Shown piece after piece: positions 1 through 9,719 of a stretch of 64,000 nucleotides of DNA (position 1 is the first letter of the stretch; each line of letters begins with the position of its first letter). Origin of the DNA: JASJBU01 sp963790775. GTDB taxonomy: Bacteria; Pseudomonadota; Gammaproteobacteria; Chromatiales; Chromatiaceae. The stretch is taken from NCBI GenBank assembly GCA_963790775.1, contig CAWBPR010000005.1, forward strand, positions 558,001-622,000, in the 5' to 3' direction. A program made the position numbers and the translations under genes. The notes below the pieces were generated by a model that was given only the letters and a program-made list of their open reading frames with translations, was not told the origin of the DNA and ran no database searches.

Positions 1-225
1 TTCCAGACCGGGTTCGGCTCCGGTGAACCAGAGGCCGAACTGCACCAGCATCCAGACGCTGGTTATCATGTAGATCAGCCCTGCAAGGTTATCGAACCTG
101 CGAAATGGTTTCTACAAGGACTGGGAGATTATGGCCATGAGTCCACCATCTTTAAGACCAATCTGGAAGCTAGACTCCGGTTGCTTATTCGAGAAAATAT
201 TCAACATGATCAGCCGACTAAGTAA
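1..225 (+). CDS. C-terminal part of an unknown protein (5' end outside window)
   Basis: Frame 1 is open from the left edge for 74 codons to a TAA at 223-225. The product is a soluble, charged C-terminus with no membrane segment; it contains the stretch AKWFLQGLGDYGHES and ends in IQHDQPTK. I do not recognise the family. A 74-codon open frame in DNA of this composition is more than chance would usually give, but there is no start codon or neighbour to support it. Hydrophobic frames on the opposite strand were weighed and judged weaker. Confidence 0.45.
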   Translation, partial: FQTGFGSGEPEAELHQHPDAGYHVDQPCKVIEPAKWFLQGLGDYGHESTIFKTNLEARLRLLIRENIQHDQPTK

Positions 226-837
226 AGGTATTAAATTCTTGGCTCATATCTACATCAATTCCTTTTGCAAGATAACCGAGTCTTTCAAAATTGATGGCAG
301 AAATCAATGAGACCCCGTCAACCATGCCGAGACAAGGATATGACAAGAGTATGTTGTAAATCACCTGGGGGAGGTGCCCCTACAGTCGTGTGAGGGGACG
401 AAGTAAGGGCTTATGTATGGTTTAGCTTCACGCTGAATTACAACATGAAAACGGTATGTCGCAAATGCCACAATGCCAAAATGCCAGAAAATTTTACAAT
501 ACGAGAACTGACCCTAAGCGCTCTGCTAAGCGCTGATACCTGCCTGAATAGCTGTAAATATTCAGCAACTGAACTGGTAATAGCTTATATACCCAGAATA
601 GTTATCGTCTTATTGTAAGATTCAGACTGATAGCATTGAAGAAAGATTCAACGTTAGCAGGATTTCGGAAAATACAATGTCCATAAGTTATGTTGAAGAA
701 ACACGATGGCATCAAATTGGCAAATGCTTATAATTTGGCTAAATTTAACCTGCATCAGCCTGAGAATGGTAAATCGTTATGATAAAAATCGTGCAATAGG
801 TCATCTTAAAAACGCTAATTGAGCAGGAGGCCCACAA
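226..837. other. Intergenic stretch without a convincing gene
   Basis: About 610 bases, A+T-rich toward the right. A minus-strand frame is open across 218-379 and reads like a protein tail (contains MVDGVSLISAINFERLGYL, from an ATG at 323-325), but it overlaps the stop of the plus-strand frame and has no upstream support. A short AGCGCT direct repeat lies near 518-535. No RNA gene or array was recognised. Confidence 0.4.
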
Positions 838-1728
838 TGCGTATTCCTGTAACGATGCTGGCATTGGCCCTGGCGATATCGACCGCAGCCCATGCTAGAA
901 ATTTCACTACTTCGGGAATATTGGGCGATCAATCACGTGTGAATAATTGCACCAGACCGTGTTTCAAGGCATCCCCGGAGAGACGGCAGAGCCTTTGACA
1001 CCCATGCCATGAGGGCCGCGTGCTAATAAATCGCGATGTTTACGTAGGCTGGCAGTGTTATTACAATTTCGTTTTTCGCAACCGGCAAAGCAAATCCTGG
1101 GTCGCGCGCACGAACATGACTGGCTCGGGCTATCAAAGCTTTTTCGACAAACAGGTTGCCGCAGGACGTTGTCTGCGCGCGCTCGACATTTACCGCAAGG
1201 GGAAACGGATCCGCTATGCTGCGGTCTTCAAGAGCCATGGCTGCACGAAGCAACAGGCCTATCACAGCCTGTCGGCCTCGGGACATCAGGCAAAGGTCGA
1301 TGCCTGGGGGCAGCAGGGCTGGGTGCCGATCAATGTGGGCGTGGTCTCCATAGGTGGAAAACGGACCTATGCGGCCTTCTGGGAAAGGCGGGCGAGCGGC
1401 CGTTGCCTTGAAATTCCATGACGCGCGATCAGCTCGCCGAAGGAAAATGCGAACGAGGTCAGGAATGGAAACTGGAAGGATGATCTGAACGCCTATACGC
1501 ACGACCAAGGCCAGCTCCCGCGCTTTGTCGGTATCTGGCTAAGGCACCGAAGGCGGCGGGCGTGATCGCTAATATCCAGGGCAAGCCCTTGGGGGATTTT
1601 GCAAAGGTGGCCATGAAGAAAAAGCTGTGGGCGCGCTATGTGACCGGTTACGGTGTCGGGTCAGGCCATCGGTTCGATGCGGCGGTCTACAAGCCAAAAG
1701 TGTGTTTGGAAATGCGGTAGTGGTCTTA
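838..1728 (+). pseudogene. Decayed secreted protein with tandem beta-repeat units (BTRD1-like)
   Basis: A strong ribosome site (AGGAGG, six bases before ATG 838) starts a signal peptide, MRIPVTMLALALAISTAAHA, but the frame stops after about 53 codons. Downstream, three frames carry at least four copies of a roughly 55-60 residue unit whose end reads like RYAAVF, TYAAFW, RFVGIW, RFDAAVY, each after a G-W/R-x-x-x-x-x-x-Y/V segment. That pattern fits Pfam 'bacterial tandem repeat domain 1', found in secreted hydrolases and surface proteins. The longest intact part is 1020-1421. Multiple stops and frame changes mean no full product is made from this sequence. Family assignment rests on pattern recall, not a search. 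Confidence 0.55.
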
Positions 1729-1788
1729 CGAGCAACTGAATCAGGGCTCTCAGGCGATGGTACAAACAGTGGTTTGACCACTATTACA

Positions 1789-2170
1789 CTAGTTGGTCTG
1801 GTCCGAACCGAGCGGCGAGACGTAGAGATGATAAATCTTCTGGCCACAGGCGACGGTGATGTGCGGATTGCTGGCCTGATGAATCCCCTTGAGTAACAAC
1901 GACACGCTCGTCTGAAGCGCTGATTGCCTGGGCCATGGTCGGCCGCTGCATCGTTGTTGTATTGTCGTAAACGATTTTATCCATGCCAAACCGCGACGCC
2001 CCGGACGTCAAGATCCCGGTGATGCCATCCACGGTATTCCGCTGTGTCGCGTAGGTGGATACGGCCGTGCCGATAACGGCGGCATCATTCCAACTCGCGC
2101 CCTCTTTCATGTAGCCTTTGAAGTCACCGTAGAGTAGCTTGTTGGTTTTGTCGTAAAATTCGAGAGACAT
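1789..2170 (-). CDS. Unknown small protein, frameshifted in a C4 run
   Basis: An ATG at 2170 follows a strong ribosome site (GGAGG, seven bases upstream). The first 96 codons read MSLEFYDKTNKLLYGDF... then ERVVVTQG; at 1885-1888 (CCCC on the plus strand) removing one base joins this to IHQASNPHITVACGQKIYHL and a stop at 1789. The joined product would be about 126 residues, soluble, with no recognised domain. The seamless join strongly suggests a single-base insertion, either sequencing error or real inactivation. Its function is unknown; it is convergent with the decayed repeat gene to its left. Confidence 0.5.
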
Positions 2171-2414
2171 CGTTTATCCTCCATAAGTGGTGTTGCAGCG
2201 TGCACGCATGAAGTTGCATCACGATGAGCGGCTATTCCCAATTATTCCAAAAAGAAAAACTAACCCATCCGGTAAAACAATTCTGATTAATAGTAGCTCC
2301 CATCGCGGCATCGACAAGCTAACTTTCGATGGATCATTCATAACTGGCCGTTTTGGCATAGAGGTTTGTAAATTGGATTGCCTTGGTACATGCTTAATTA
2401 TATAGATAAGGTAT

Positions 2415-2431
2415 GCGCATTAATCATGCGC
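2415..2431. promoter_or_regulatory. Inverted repeat upstream of ccdA (candidate autoregulatory operator)
   Basis: GCGCAT-TAATC-ATGCGC forms a perfect six-base inverted repeat about 25 bases before the ccdA start. CcdA-CcdB complexes repress their own promoter through such palindromes, so this is the likely operator; the role is inferred. Confidence 0.45.
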
Positions 2432-2455
2432 GTATATTTACGTGGAGTACAAGAA

Positions 2456-2702
2456 ATGCAAGAAAACTATGATACTGGCGCCCCTGAAAAACCAACGAAC
2501 ATAACTGTAAATAGTGACTTGCTGAGAATCGCTAAGGAATTGAAGATTAAACATTTCAGCAACCCTTGAAGAGGCGTTGGCTGAACAAGTAAAAATACGA
2601 AAGAAGCAGGCATGGATGGAAGAAAACCGAGAAGCCATGCACACCTATAATGAATTCATTGAGCAGAATGGTCTGTTTTCTGATCATGCGAAGAAATTTT
2701 AA
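2456..2702 (+). CDS. ccdA: CcdA-type antitoxin, frameshifted
   Basis: ATG 2456 follows GGAG. The first part reads MQENYDTGAPEKPTNITVNS, a ribbon-helix-helix start, then ELKIK; dropping one A from AAA at 2549-2551 restores NISATLEEALAEQVKIRKKQ and the toxin-binding C-terminus ending FIEQNGLFSDHAKKF. The layout (RHH N-terminus, W-x-x-EN-x-EA, FIE-x-NG-x-F) matches CcdA, which neutralises the gyrase poison CcdB. The corrected length is about 81 residues, normal for the family. As written the frame stops after 37 codons. The toxin gene behind it is decayed as well, so the module is probably dead, unless both breaks are sequence errors. Confidence 0.75.
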
Positions 2703-3012
2703 TCGCCTAATTCAGTCCATCAGCAGCACAAATCGAAGACAACAACGATGAAAGTTATCATACCGTGACATCGACGGCGTCGTTATATTCATGAAGGCAG
2801 CAACATCAAACAGGATCAGTGATACGAAGCGATTATACTGCAGCCATCTCAAATGCAGCCGCAAGTAAAAGTATTAAAGGAAAACTATGTGGCCATGACC
2901 ACATTGATTGCCGGAGTTGACAGAAGTGTACTTGGAGATAAGGTTAAATCTCTCGCCCTGACACCGTGATTTCTTTATTTCGGCGATGGATTTTATAATT
3001 ACAGGTATTTAG
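2703..3012 (+). pseudogene. ccdB: Remnant of CcdB-type gyrase toxin gene
   Basis: Directly after ccdA, fragments in two frames match a CcdB C-terminal half: QVKVLKENYVAMTTLIAG, then VDRSVLGDKVKSLAL up to a stop at 2969, then, after a frame change, RDFFISAMDFIITGI and TAG at 3010-3012. CcdB proteins typically end in a very similar hydrophobic ...ID-x-L-x-TGI. The N-terminal half is not recognisable in one frame. This is a decayed toxin, consistent with loss of its antitoxin frame. Confidence 0.6.
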
Positions 3013-3443
3013 AGCGAAATGGACAGTTAACTTTAAGAAATTGTCAAAAAACGCGACTGATTACTTCATGCATCGAAGTGTAGAAAAGCTCAGTCCCGGT
3101 CATGATATTTGGTTGAGGGCGACAATCCGTTAGCTGCGGAGTAAAATAGATTAATCAATCGAGTCAGACCCCTTCGATCCTGACCACCTTTGATCTGTGT
3201 TTAGGTTTAGCTGCTCGGTATATAGAGAATGATATGCGAAATAATTTGATAAAAATATATGGATATAACAAGACGTAAATAGCCAGAAATATTTTAAAGG
3301 GGACGAGGGATTATTAAGTAAGGCGTCAGTTCTCTTTCCGTACTCGGCATACTTCGGGAATGGTCATTGATAAAGTTTTGGTCGGCAGTTGGGGTCTAAG
3401 GCCCCGATAGAAAAATGATCCATTCGTAAATATGGATATATCC
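3013..3443. other. Gene-free stretch
   Basis: A+T-rich DNA with stops in all frames. I saw only a short GGGG/CCCC hairpin near 3393-3407. No RNA gene, promoter or mobile-element end could be supported. Confidence 0.4.
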
Positions 3444-3956
3444 TTAATGTTCACTACCCTTCCTAGCCACAATCAAATCCGTCAACGCAAACAGCACCCC
3501 GGAAACCACAAAGGTCAAATGAATCCCGACTTTCCAGGCCATGATTTCGGTTGAGAGCTGTTGGGCGTTGATGAAGGCCTTAAGCAGTTCAACCGCTGAG
3601 ATGGCGACGATCGCGCCAATGAGTTTGAGTTTGAGATCGGAGAAGCCAACCTTGCCCATCCAGACGGGGCGGTCTTCGTGTTCGCCGAAGGCGATTTTCG
3701 AGACGAAGTTTTCGTAACCGCTGAAGATGATGATGAGCATCAGGCTGGCGATCAGTGTGGTGTCGACCAGGGTCAGGATCGAGATGATTGCTTGGTCATT
3801 GGACATGCTGAAGATGTTGAGGGTCAGATTGAGCAACTCCTTGGAAAATTTCACCAGTAGAGCGAGGATGGCGAGAATCAGGCCGATATAAAAAGGCGCC
3901 AGGAACCACCGGCTTTTGAAGATCATTGATTCAAGCTGGAGTTCAAATCTTTTCAT
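3444..3956 (-). CDS. UPF0114 (YqhA-like) inner membrane protein
   Basis: The 170-residue product has the family's order: MKRFELQLESMIFKSRWFLAP at the N-terminus, a first membrane helix, NIFSMSNDQAIISILTLVD, a second helix, the signature FSGYENFVS, then two more helices. The start at 3956 is preferred over an in-frame ATG four codons upstream because GAGG sits six bases before it. The family is widespread in proteobacteria with no established function. It stands alone, with no operon partner. Confidence 0.85.
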   Translation of the reverse strand: MKRFELQLESMIFKSRWFLAPFYIGLILAILALLVKFSKELLNLTLNIFSMSNDQAIISILTLVDTTLIASLMLIIIFSGYENFVSKIAFGEHEDRPVWMGKVGFSDLKLKLIGAIVAISAVELLKAFINAQQLSTEIMAWKVGIHLTFVVSGVLFALTDLIVARKGSEH

Positions 3957-4118
3957 ACTTAACCTCATGCAACTTTATCTGCTCGGCAAGGAGTCTTTGA
4001 CTTCGGATCAGGCTTATTGGGTCACGGATCTATTCAGTAGCTTTTTGATGAAATCCGTGGTCAAAATTCTCGAAAGGTCTCTGCAAATCAATCAGAACAG
4101 TATCCATCGATTAAACTA

Positions 4119-4319
4119 TCAACCAAACTTCTCTTGCCAATACCGATTCCCCTCAGACACCTTTTCATCTGATTCCCGCTGCAGGCTTGTCATGGAAATC
4201 TGCCGGGTCGACAGATGGTTCCTGCCGCAGAGGGGGCATTCGAAGCGGGTCTGTTCGGTGCGCCCGTCATTTTGATGATCCATCTTGATCATGAGAGAAA
4301 AACAGTGTGTACAGTGCAT
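4119..4319 (-). CDS. Small zinc-ribbon protein, function unknown
   Basis: A 66-residue product has two Cys pairs, CTHC at residues 3-6 and CPLCGRNH near 28-35, spaced as in a rubredoxin-like zinc knuckle. GAGG lies eight bases before the ATG. No catalytic domain is visible. It lies just downstream of nrdB on the same strand, 61 bases away, but co-transcription is not evident. A role in RNA or protein binding would be a guess. Confidence 0.55.
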   Translation of the reverse strand: MHCTHCFSLMIKMDHQNDGRTEQTRFECPLCGRNHLSTRQISMTSLQRESDEKVSEGNRYWQEKFG

Positions 4320-4380
4320 GGTGTCAGCCTCAGATAAATGAGTAAAAGCGTCCTTGCTTATGATTCTCCCATGGAATTGA

Positions 4381-5556
<1,176 letters not shown>

Positions 5557-5622
5557 GTTTGAATTCCCCTTTGGTTCAATTCAGGCGCGGGGCCTGGAAT
5601 AAATCTAATTTGGCTGTTTTTT

Positions 5623-5654
5623 GCCACACGACGGCATGCATGCCGTCGTGTGGC
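5623..5654. repeat. Perfect 32-bp palindrome between nrdA and nrdB
   Basis: GCCACACGACGGCATG followed by its exact reverse complement spans 5623-5654. In an nrdAB transcript it would form a 16-bp stem without a proper loop. No U-run follows on the minus strand (an A-run does), so it is not a standard terminator. It may set the NrdA:NrdB ratio by processing or attenuation, or serve as an operator; both are inference. Confidence 0.7.
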
Positions 5655-5663
5655 CATCTTCAG

Positions 5664-8546
5664 TTACTGACAGGCATCGCAATCCGGATCGAGGATCGAG
5701 CAGGCCTTGGGGGCCTCGCTGCCGCTGCTGCTGCCGATCAGGTCGGTGCCGCCGTCACGCTGTTTTACCGTGGTCTTCTCAGCGCCGGTGGCGCCGATGG
5801 ATCGCAGGTAGTAGGTGGTCTTCAGACCGCGCACCCAGGCCAGTTTGTAGAGGTTGTCCAGCTTCTTGCCGGAAGGCTCCGCCATGTAGAGATTGAGGGA
5901 CTGTCCCTGGTCGATCCACTTCTGGCGGCGCGCCCCGGCCTCGACCAGCCAGCGGGCGTCGATCTCGAACGCGGTAGCGTAGGTGGCTTTCAGTTCGGCC
6001 GGGATGCGGTCGATGGTCTGCAGCGAGCCGTCGTAGTACTTCAGATCGTTGATCATCACCTCGTCCCACAGGTCCAGCTTCTTCAGGTCGTGCACCATGT
6101 AGGGGTTGACCACAGTGAACTCGCCGGAGAGGTTCGATTTGACGAACAGGTTCTGGTAGGTGGGTTCGATGGACTGGCTCACCCCGCAGATGTTGGAGAT
6201 GGTGGCGGTGGGTGCGATCGCCATGGTGTTGGAGTTGCGCATGCCCTGTTTGAGGACCTTGCTGCGCAAGCCGACCCAGTCCAGGGTCTGGCTCTCGTCC
6301 AGTTGCAGGTAGTCGCCGCGCTCCGCCTTCAGCAGCTTCACTGAATCGATGGGCAGGATGCCCTGGCTCCACAGGGAGCCCTCGAAGGTGGAGTAGCGTC
6401 CGCGCTCCGCGGCCAGGTCCGAAGAGGCCTGGATCGCGTAGTAGCTGACCGCTTCCATGGAGCGGTCGGCGAAATCCAGGGCGCGATCGGATGCATAGGG
6501 CAGACGCATCTTATACAGGGAGTCCTGAAAACCCATGATCCCCAGCCCTACTGGGCGGTGGCGCAGGTTGGAGTTCCTTGCCTGGGGCACGCTGTAGTAG
6601 TTGTAGTCGATCACGTTGTCGAGCATGCGCATGGCGGTGGTGACGGTCTTTTCCAGCTTCGCATGGTCAAGGCCGTTCTCATCCACATGCGCCGGCAGGT
6701 TCACCGAGCCCAGGTTGCACACTGCAATTTCGCTGTCGTTGGTGTGCAGGGTGATCTCGGTGCAGAGATTGGAGCTGTGCACCACGCCTACATGCTGGTT
6801 GCTGTAGCGCAAGTTGCAGGGGTCCTTGAAGGTCACCCAGGGATGGCCGGTCTCGAACAGCAGGCCGAGCATCTTGCGCCACAGGTCGACTGCCTTGACG
6901 GTTCTGTGGATGCCCATCTCGCCGCGTGCCGCCTTGGCTTCGTAGCCGGTGTAGGCCTGTTCGAAGGCTTTACCGGTGAGGTCGTGCAGTTCCGGGGTCT
7001 CGTTGGGGGAGAACAGGGTCCACTCTTTCTCCTCCACCACCCGCCGCATGAACAGGTCGGGGATCCAGTTGGCGGTGTTCATGTCGTGGGTGCGGCGGCG
7101 GTCATCGCCGGTATTCTTGCGCAGATCGAGGAAGTCCTCGATGTCGATGTGCCAGCTCTCCAGATAGGCGCACACCGCGCCCTTGCGTTTGCCCCCCTGG
7201 TTTACCGCCACGGCGGTGTCGTTGGCCACTTTGAGAAACGGCACCACGCCCTGGGATTTGCCGTTGGTGCCTTTGATGTGGGAGCCAAGGCCGCGTACCC
7301 GGCTCCAGTCGTTGCCCAGGCCGCCGGCGAATTTGGAGAGCAGGGCGTTGTCCCTGATCGCGGAGTAGATGCCGTCCAGGTCGTCGGACACGGTGGTCAG
7401 ATAGCAGCTGGAGAGCTGCGGGCGCAGGGTGCCGGAGTTGAACAGGGTCGGCGTGGAGCTCATGAAGTCGAAGGAGGAGAGCAGCTCGTAGAACTCGATG
7501 GCGCGGGTCTCGCGGTCGATCTCGTTGATTGCCAGTCCCATGGCGACGCGCATGAAGAAGGCCTGGGGCAGCTCGAAGCGGATGCCGTCCTCGCTGTGGA
7601 TGAAGTAGCGGTCGTAGAGGGTCTGCAGGCCCAGGTAGGTGAACTGCAGGTCGCGCTCCGGCCGGATCGCGGTGGTGATGCGCACCAGGTCATACTGCCC
7701 CAGACGGCCATCCAGCAACTCCAGCTTCTCGGCCTGTTTGATGTAGGCCTTGAAATAGTCGGCGTAACGCTCACCCATCTCGGCCTGGGTGTTGACGTTG
7801 GTGTCCAGCGCGAGAAAACTGAGGGCCTTGCGGCGCATGATGTCGAGCAACAGGCGCGCGGCAGTCTTGGAGTAGTTGGGCTCCTGGTCGATCAGGGTGC
7901 GCGCGCTCATTACCAGGGCCTGGGAGACGTCGCTCTCCTTTACCCCGTCGAACAGGTTACGGCAGGCGTCCTGCAGAATCCTTTGCGCGTCTACTTGCTC
8001 CAGGCCGCTGCAGGCCTCATCCACCAGCGCGCGCAGGCGCTGGATGTCCAGGGGACGGAGGGTGCCGTCCGCCAAGGTGACATTCACCAGCTGCTCTTCC
8101 GGCAGCCCCTCGGTCACGGCCCTCTGTGCAGCCTCTTCGGCGCGTTTCTGGGCCTGCTGTTCGCGGTAGAGCACGTAGGCGCGGGCAGCCTTGTGCTCGC
8201 CGGAGCGCATCAGCGCCAGCTCCACCTGGTCCTGGATATCTTCGATATGTACCGTGCCGCCCTCCGGCATGCGCCGGGTCAGCGCCAGCACCACCTGGTC
8301 GGTGAGATCCTTTACCGTGTTGTGGATGCGTCCGGAAGCGGCGGCGCTGCCACCTTCAACGGCAAGGAAGGCCTTGGTCACTGCGATGGTGATCTTGCTG
8401 GGATCGAAATTGGTCACTTTGCCGTTGCGGCGAATGACCTGCAGGTTGCTTGATACGGGGTTGTCGTTATCCAGGTCTGCCGGTTCGGGATTGATCAGGC
8501 CCGCGGGAGTGGTAGGACTGTTTATAGGGGCTGCTTCAGTGGCCAA
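5664..8546 (-). CDS. nrdA: Class I ribonucleotide reductase, alpha (catalytic) subunit
   Basis: This is the catalytic subunit that reduces NDPs to dNDPs. The 960-residue product begins with an ATP-cone (about 36-130, starting VIRRNGKVTNFDPSKI), followed by a second, weaker cone-like region (about 150-250). The barrel carries SSNLCTEI, with the substrate-binding Asn, the thiyl Cys and the Glu, and SSCYLTT with the partner Cys. The tail ends DPDCDACQ, the Cys pair that relays electrons from thioredoxin or glutaredoxin. Start: TTG at 8546 with AGGAG eight bases upstream; no better ATG is in reach. NrdR boxes and a DnaA box lie upstream. The length matches the Pseudomonas-type two-cone NrdA. Confidence 0.95.
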   Translation of the reverse strand: MATEAAPINSPTTPAGLINPEPADLDNDNPVSSNLQVIRRNGKVTNFDPSKITIAVTKAFLAVEGGSAAASGRIHNTVKDLTDQVVLALTRRMPEGGTVHIEDIQDQVELALMRSGEHKAARAYVLYREQQAQKRAEEAAQRAVTEGLPEEQLVNVTLADGTLRPLDIQRLRALVDEACSGLEQVDAQRILQDACRNLFDGVKESDVSQALVMSARTLIDQEPNYSKTAARLLLDIMRRKALSFLALDTNVNTQAEMGERYADYFKAYIKQAEKLELLDGRLGQYDLVRITTAIRPERDLQFTYLGLQTLYDRYFIHSEDGIRFELPQAFFMRVAMGLAINEIDRETRAIEFYELLSSFDFMSSTPTLFNSGTLRPQLSSCYLTTVSDDLDGIYSAIRDNALLSKFAGGLGNDWSRVRGLGSHIKGTNGKSQGVVPFLKVANDTAVAVNQGGKRKGAVCAYLESWHIDIEDFLDLRKNTGDDRRRTHDMNTANWIPDLFMRRVVEEKEWTLFSPNETPELHDLTGKAFEQAYTGYEAKAARGEMGIHRTVKAVDLWRKMLGLLFETGHPWVTFKDPCNLRYSNQHVGVVHSSNLCTEITLHTNDSEIAVCNLGSVNLPAHVDENGLDHAKLEKTVTTAMRMLDNVIDYNYYSVPQARNSNLRHRPVGLGIMGFQDSLYKMRLPYASDRALDFADRSMEAVSYYAIQASSDLAAERGRYSTFEGSLWSQGILPIDSVKLLKAERGDYLQLDESQTLDWVGLRSKVLKQGMRNSNTMAIAPTATISNICGVSQSIEPTYQNLFVKSNLSGEFTVVNPYMVHDLKKLDLWDEVMINDLKYYDGSLQTIDRIPAELKATYATAFEIDARWLVEAGARRQKWIDQGQSLNLYMAEPSGKKLDNLYKLAWVRGLKTTYYLRSIGATGAEKTTVKQRDGGTDLIGSSSGSEAPKACSILDPDCDACQ

Positions 8547-8789
8547 TTTCTTTCTCCTGTGAAGGTATCTTCACCTGCTAACTTTGAGTGAGGGTGCTGG
8601 ATTTGCACCTCAAGCAAAGGCTGTTTCATATGCTGCGTTGTTGAACAATGGATGGGTTGTGAATGACTGGCGTGTGTCCGGGAGACGCCTCTCTGCCCCA
8701 TCAATCCTTGCAGTTGCTGTGTTGTTGTCATCGCACGGTCATGCGGGTGTGATGACGCTGTTCCTGGTTGATGTTTCTCAACCTTGAAA

Positions 8790-8805
8790 TCACAATATAT
8801 ACGCA
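8790..8805. promoter_or_regulatory. NrdR box 1
   Basis: TCACAATATATACGCA closely fits the NrdR consensus acaCwAtATaTwGtgt, strongest in the left half. It is paired with box 2 at exactly 32 bases (three helical turns), the usual arrangement for the ATP/dATP-sensing repressor NrdR upstream of nrd operons. nrdR itself is not in the window. Confidence 0.75.
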
Positions 8806-8821
8806 AATTGACTTTAGTCAA

Positions 8822-8837
8822 CCACAAGATGTTGTGT
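8822..8837. promoter_or_regulatory. NrdR box 2
   Basis: CCACAAGATGTTGTGT is a near-perfect NrdR palindrome, 32 bases from box 1. Together they predict repression of nrdAB when dATP is high. Confidence 0.8.
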
Positions 8838-8876
8838 ATTAGCGGGGTAATAAGTCTGTACAAGCTGTGAGTGTTT

Positions 8877-8885
8877 TGTGGATAA
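8877..8885 (-). promoter_or_regulatory. DnaA box upstream of nrdA
   Basis: TGTGGATAA on the plus strand is the exact complement of the strong DnaA box TTATCCACA. It lies 40 bases beyond the NrdR pair. E. coli nrdAB is known to be controlled by DnaA, so coupling of dNTP supply to initiation is plausible here. A single 9-mer can also occur by chance. Confidence 0.5.
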
Positions 8886-9212
8886 ACCGGCGCTGATTTT
8901 GACTATTTTCTGCTAAATCACGGGCTTATCCGAGCGGTGAGTTTTTTGCCTGTATCGGGGGTCTGGATAACTTGGGAATTTAAGGCATACGGTGATTCGT
9001 TTTCGTGGCGCTGCAGTGCTGAGATAGTGTCGGGTGGCGGGATATCTCTAATACGCTGCGGCATAAAAATATAGCTGTTCTTGAATGCCCCGGTAAGGCT
9101 CAAATCCGGGAAAAACGTTGGCAATCATGGGGATTATTTCGTATTGTTGACTCAGATACGGAGTAATCCGTTTAACTAATAGGCGTCACAAGATTAATCA
9201 GGAGTTTGTTAG

Positions 9213-9719
9213 ATGCTGGTAAGCGAAATCATGTCCCACTCACCCAAAACGGTGACCCCGGAAACCAAACTGATCGATGTGGTTTCCCTGATGTGCCTGT
9301 TCCGTTACAGCGGTCTGCCGGTGGTAAAGGATGGCGAGTTGCTTGGCATCATTGCCGAAAAGGATGTTCTGCACCGCATGTTCCCCAAGCTGGAAGATTT
9401 TGCCGATATCATGGCGACACCGGATTACGATTCGATGATGGGCCAATATAAAAATGTGGTGAATCTCAAGGTTGAAGATGTCATGACTCCGCGCGTGATT
9501 ACGGTGAGCCCGGATATGCATATTCTGCGTGCTGCAACGGTGATGGTGCGCCACAAGTTTCGCCGTATTCCTGTTGCGGAAAACGGAAACCTGGTTGGAA
9601 TGCTGAGCCTGGGCGATATACACAAGGCAATTTTTCAGGCCAACTGTCTGAGAATATGTGCAAAAATTAAATCGGGGTTTTTTCTGCTGCGCTTAACGCA
9701 GGGTATTGGAAGCGCCTGA
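9213..9719 (+). CDS. Tandem CBS-domain protein
   Basis: The 168-residue product is almost entirely two CBS domains: residues about 1-60 (LVSEIMSHSPKTVTPETKLI ... SGLPVVKDGELLGIIAEKD) and about 85-140 (VEDVMTPRVITVSPD ... FRRIPVAENGNLVGMLSLGD). Paired CBS domains bind adenine nucleotides and act as energy or signal sensors; no effector domain is fused, so the target is unknown. Start: ATG with AGGAG nine bases upstream. The final 30 residues (from about CLRICAKI) are unlike the family and might come from a late frame change, but I cannot show one. It is divergent from nrdA. Confidence 0.85.
   Translation: MLVSEIMSHSPKTVTPETKLIDVVSLMCLFRYSGLPVVKDGELLGIIAEKDVLHRMFPKLEDFADIMATPDYDSMMGQYKNVVNLKVEDVMTPRVITVSPDMHILRAATVMVRHKFRRIPVAENGNLVGMLSLGDIHKAIFQANCLRICAKIKSGFFLLRLTQGIGSA

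Larger units (their letters stand above)
8547..9212. other. Divergent control region between nrdA and the CBS gene
   Basis: There are 666 bases without a gene. It holds the NrdR box pair and a DnaA box (listed separately). Nearer the CBS gene are a weak sigma70-like element (TTGACT at 9147, TTTAAC about 18 bases on) and an ACGGA-GTAA-TCCGT inverted repeat at 9158-9171. The 300 bases closest to nrdA (8547-8780) show nothing I can name, leaving a long nrdA leader. Confidence 0.5.

Noticed and set aside
1..111. Hydrophobic open frame on the minus strand at the left edge
   Set aside because: Short, no usable start near its upstream stop, and it conflicts with a longer soluble open frame on the plus strand.
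218..379. Minus-strand frame that reads like a protein tail
   Set aside because: Only 35 codons from its ATG, no ribosome site, and no family recognised; kept as a note in the intergenic entry.
6558..8453. 631-codon open frame on the plus strand opposite nrdA
   Set aside because: It is the antisense shadow of a G+C-biased conserved gene; no ribosome site, no family resemblance, composition His/Val/Gly-rich as in shadows.
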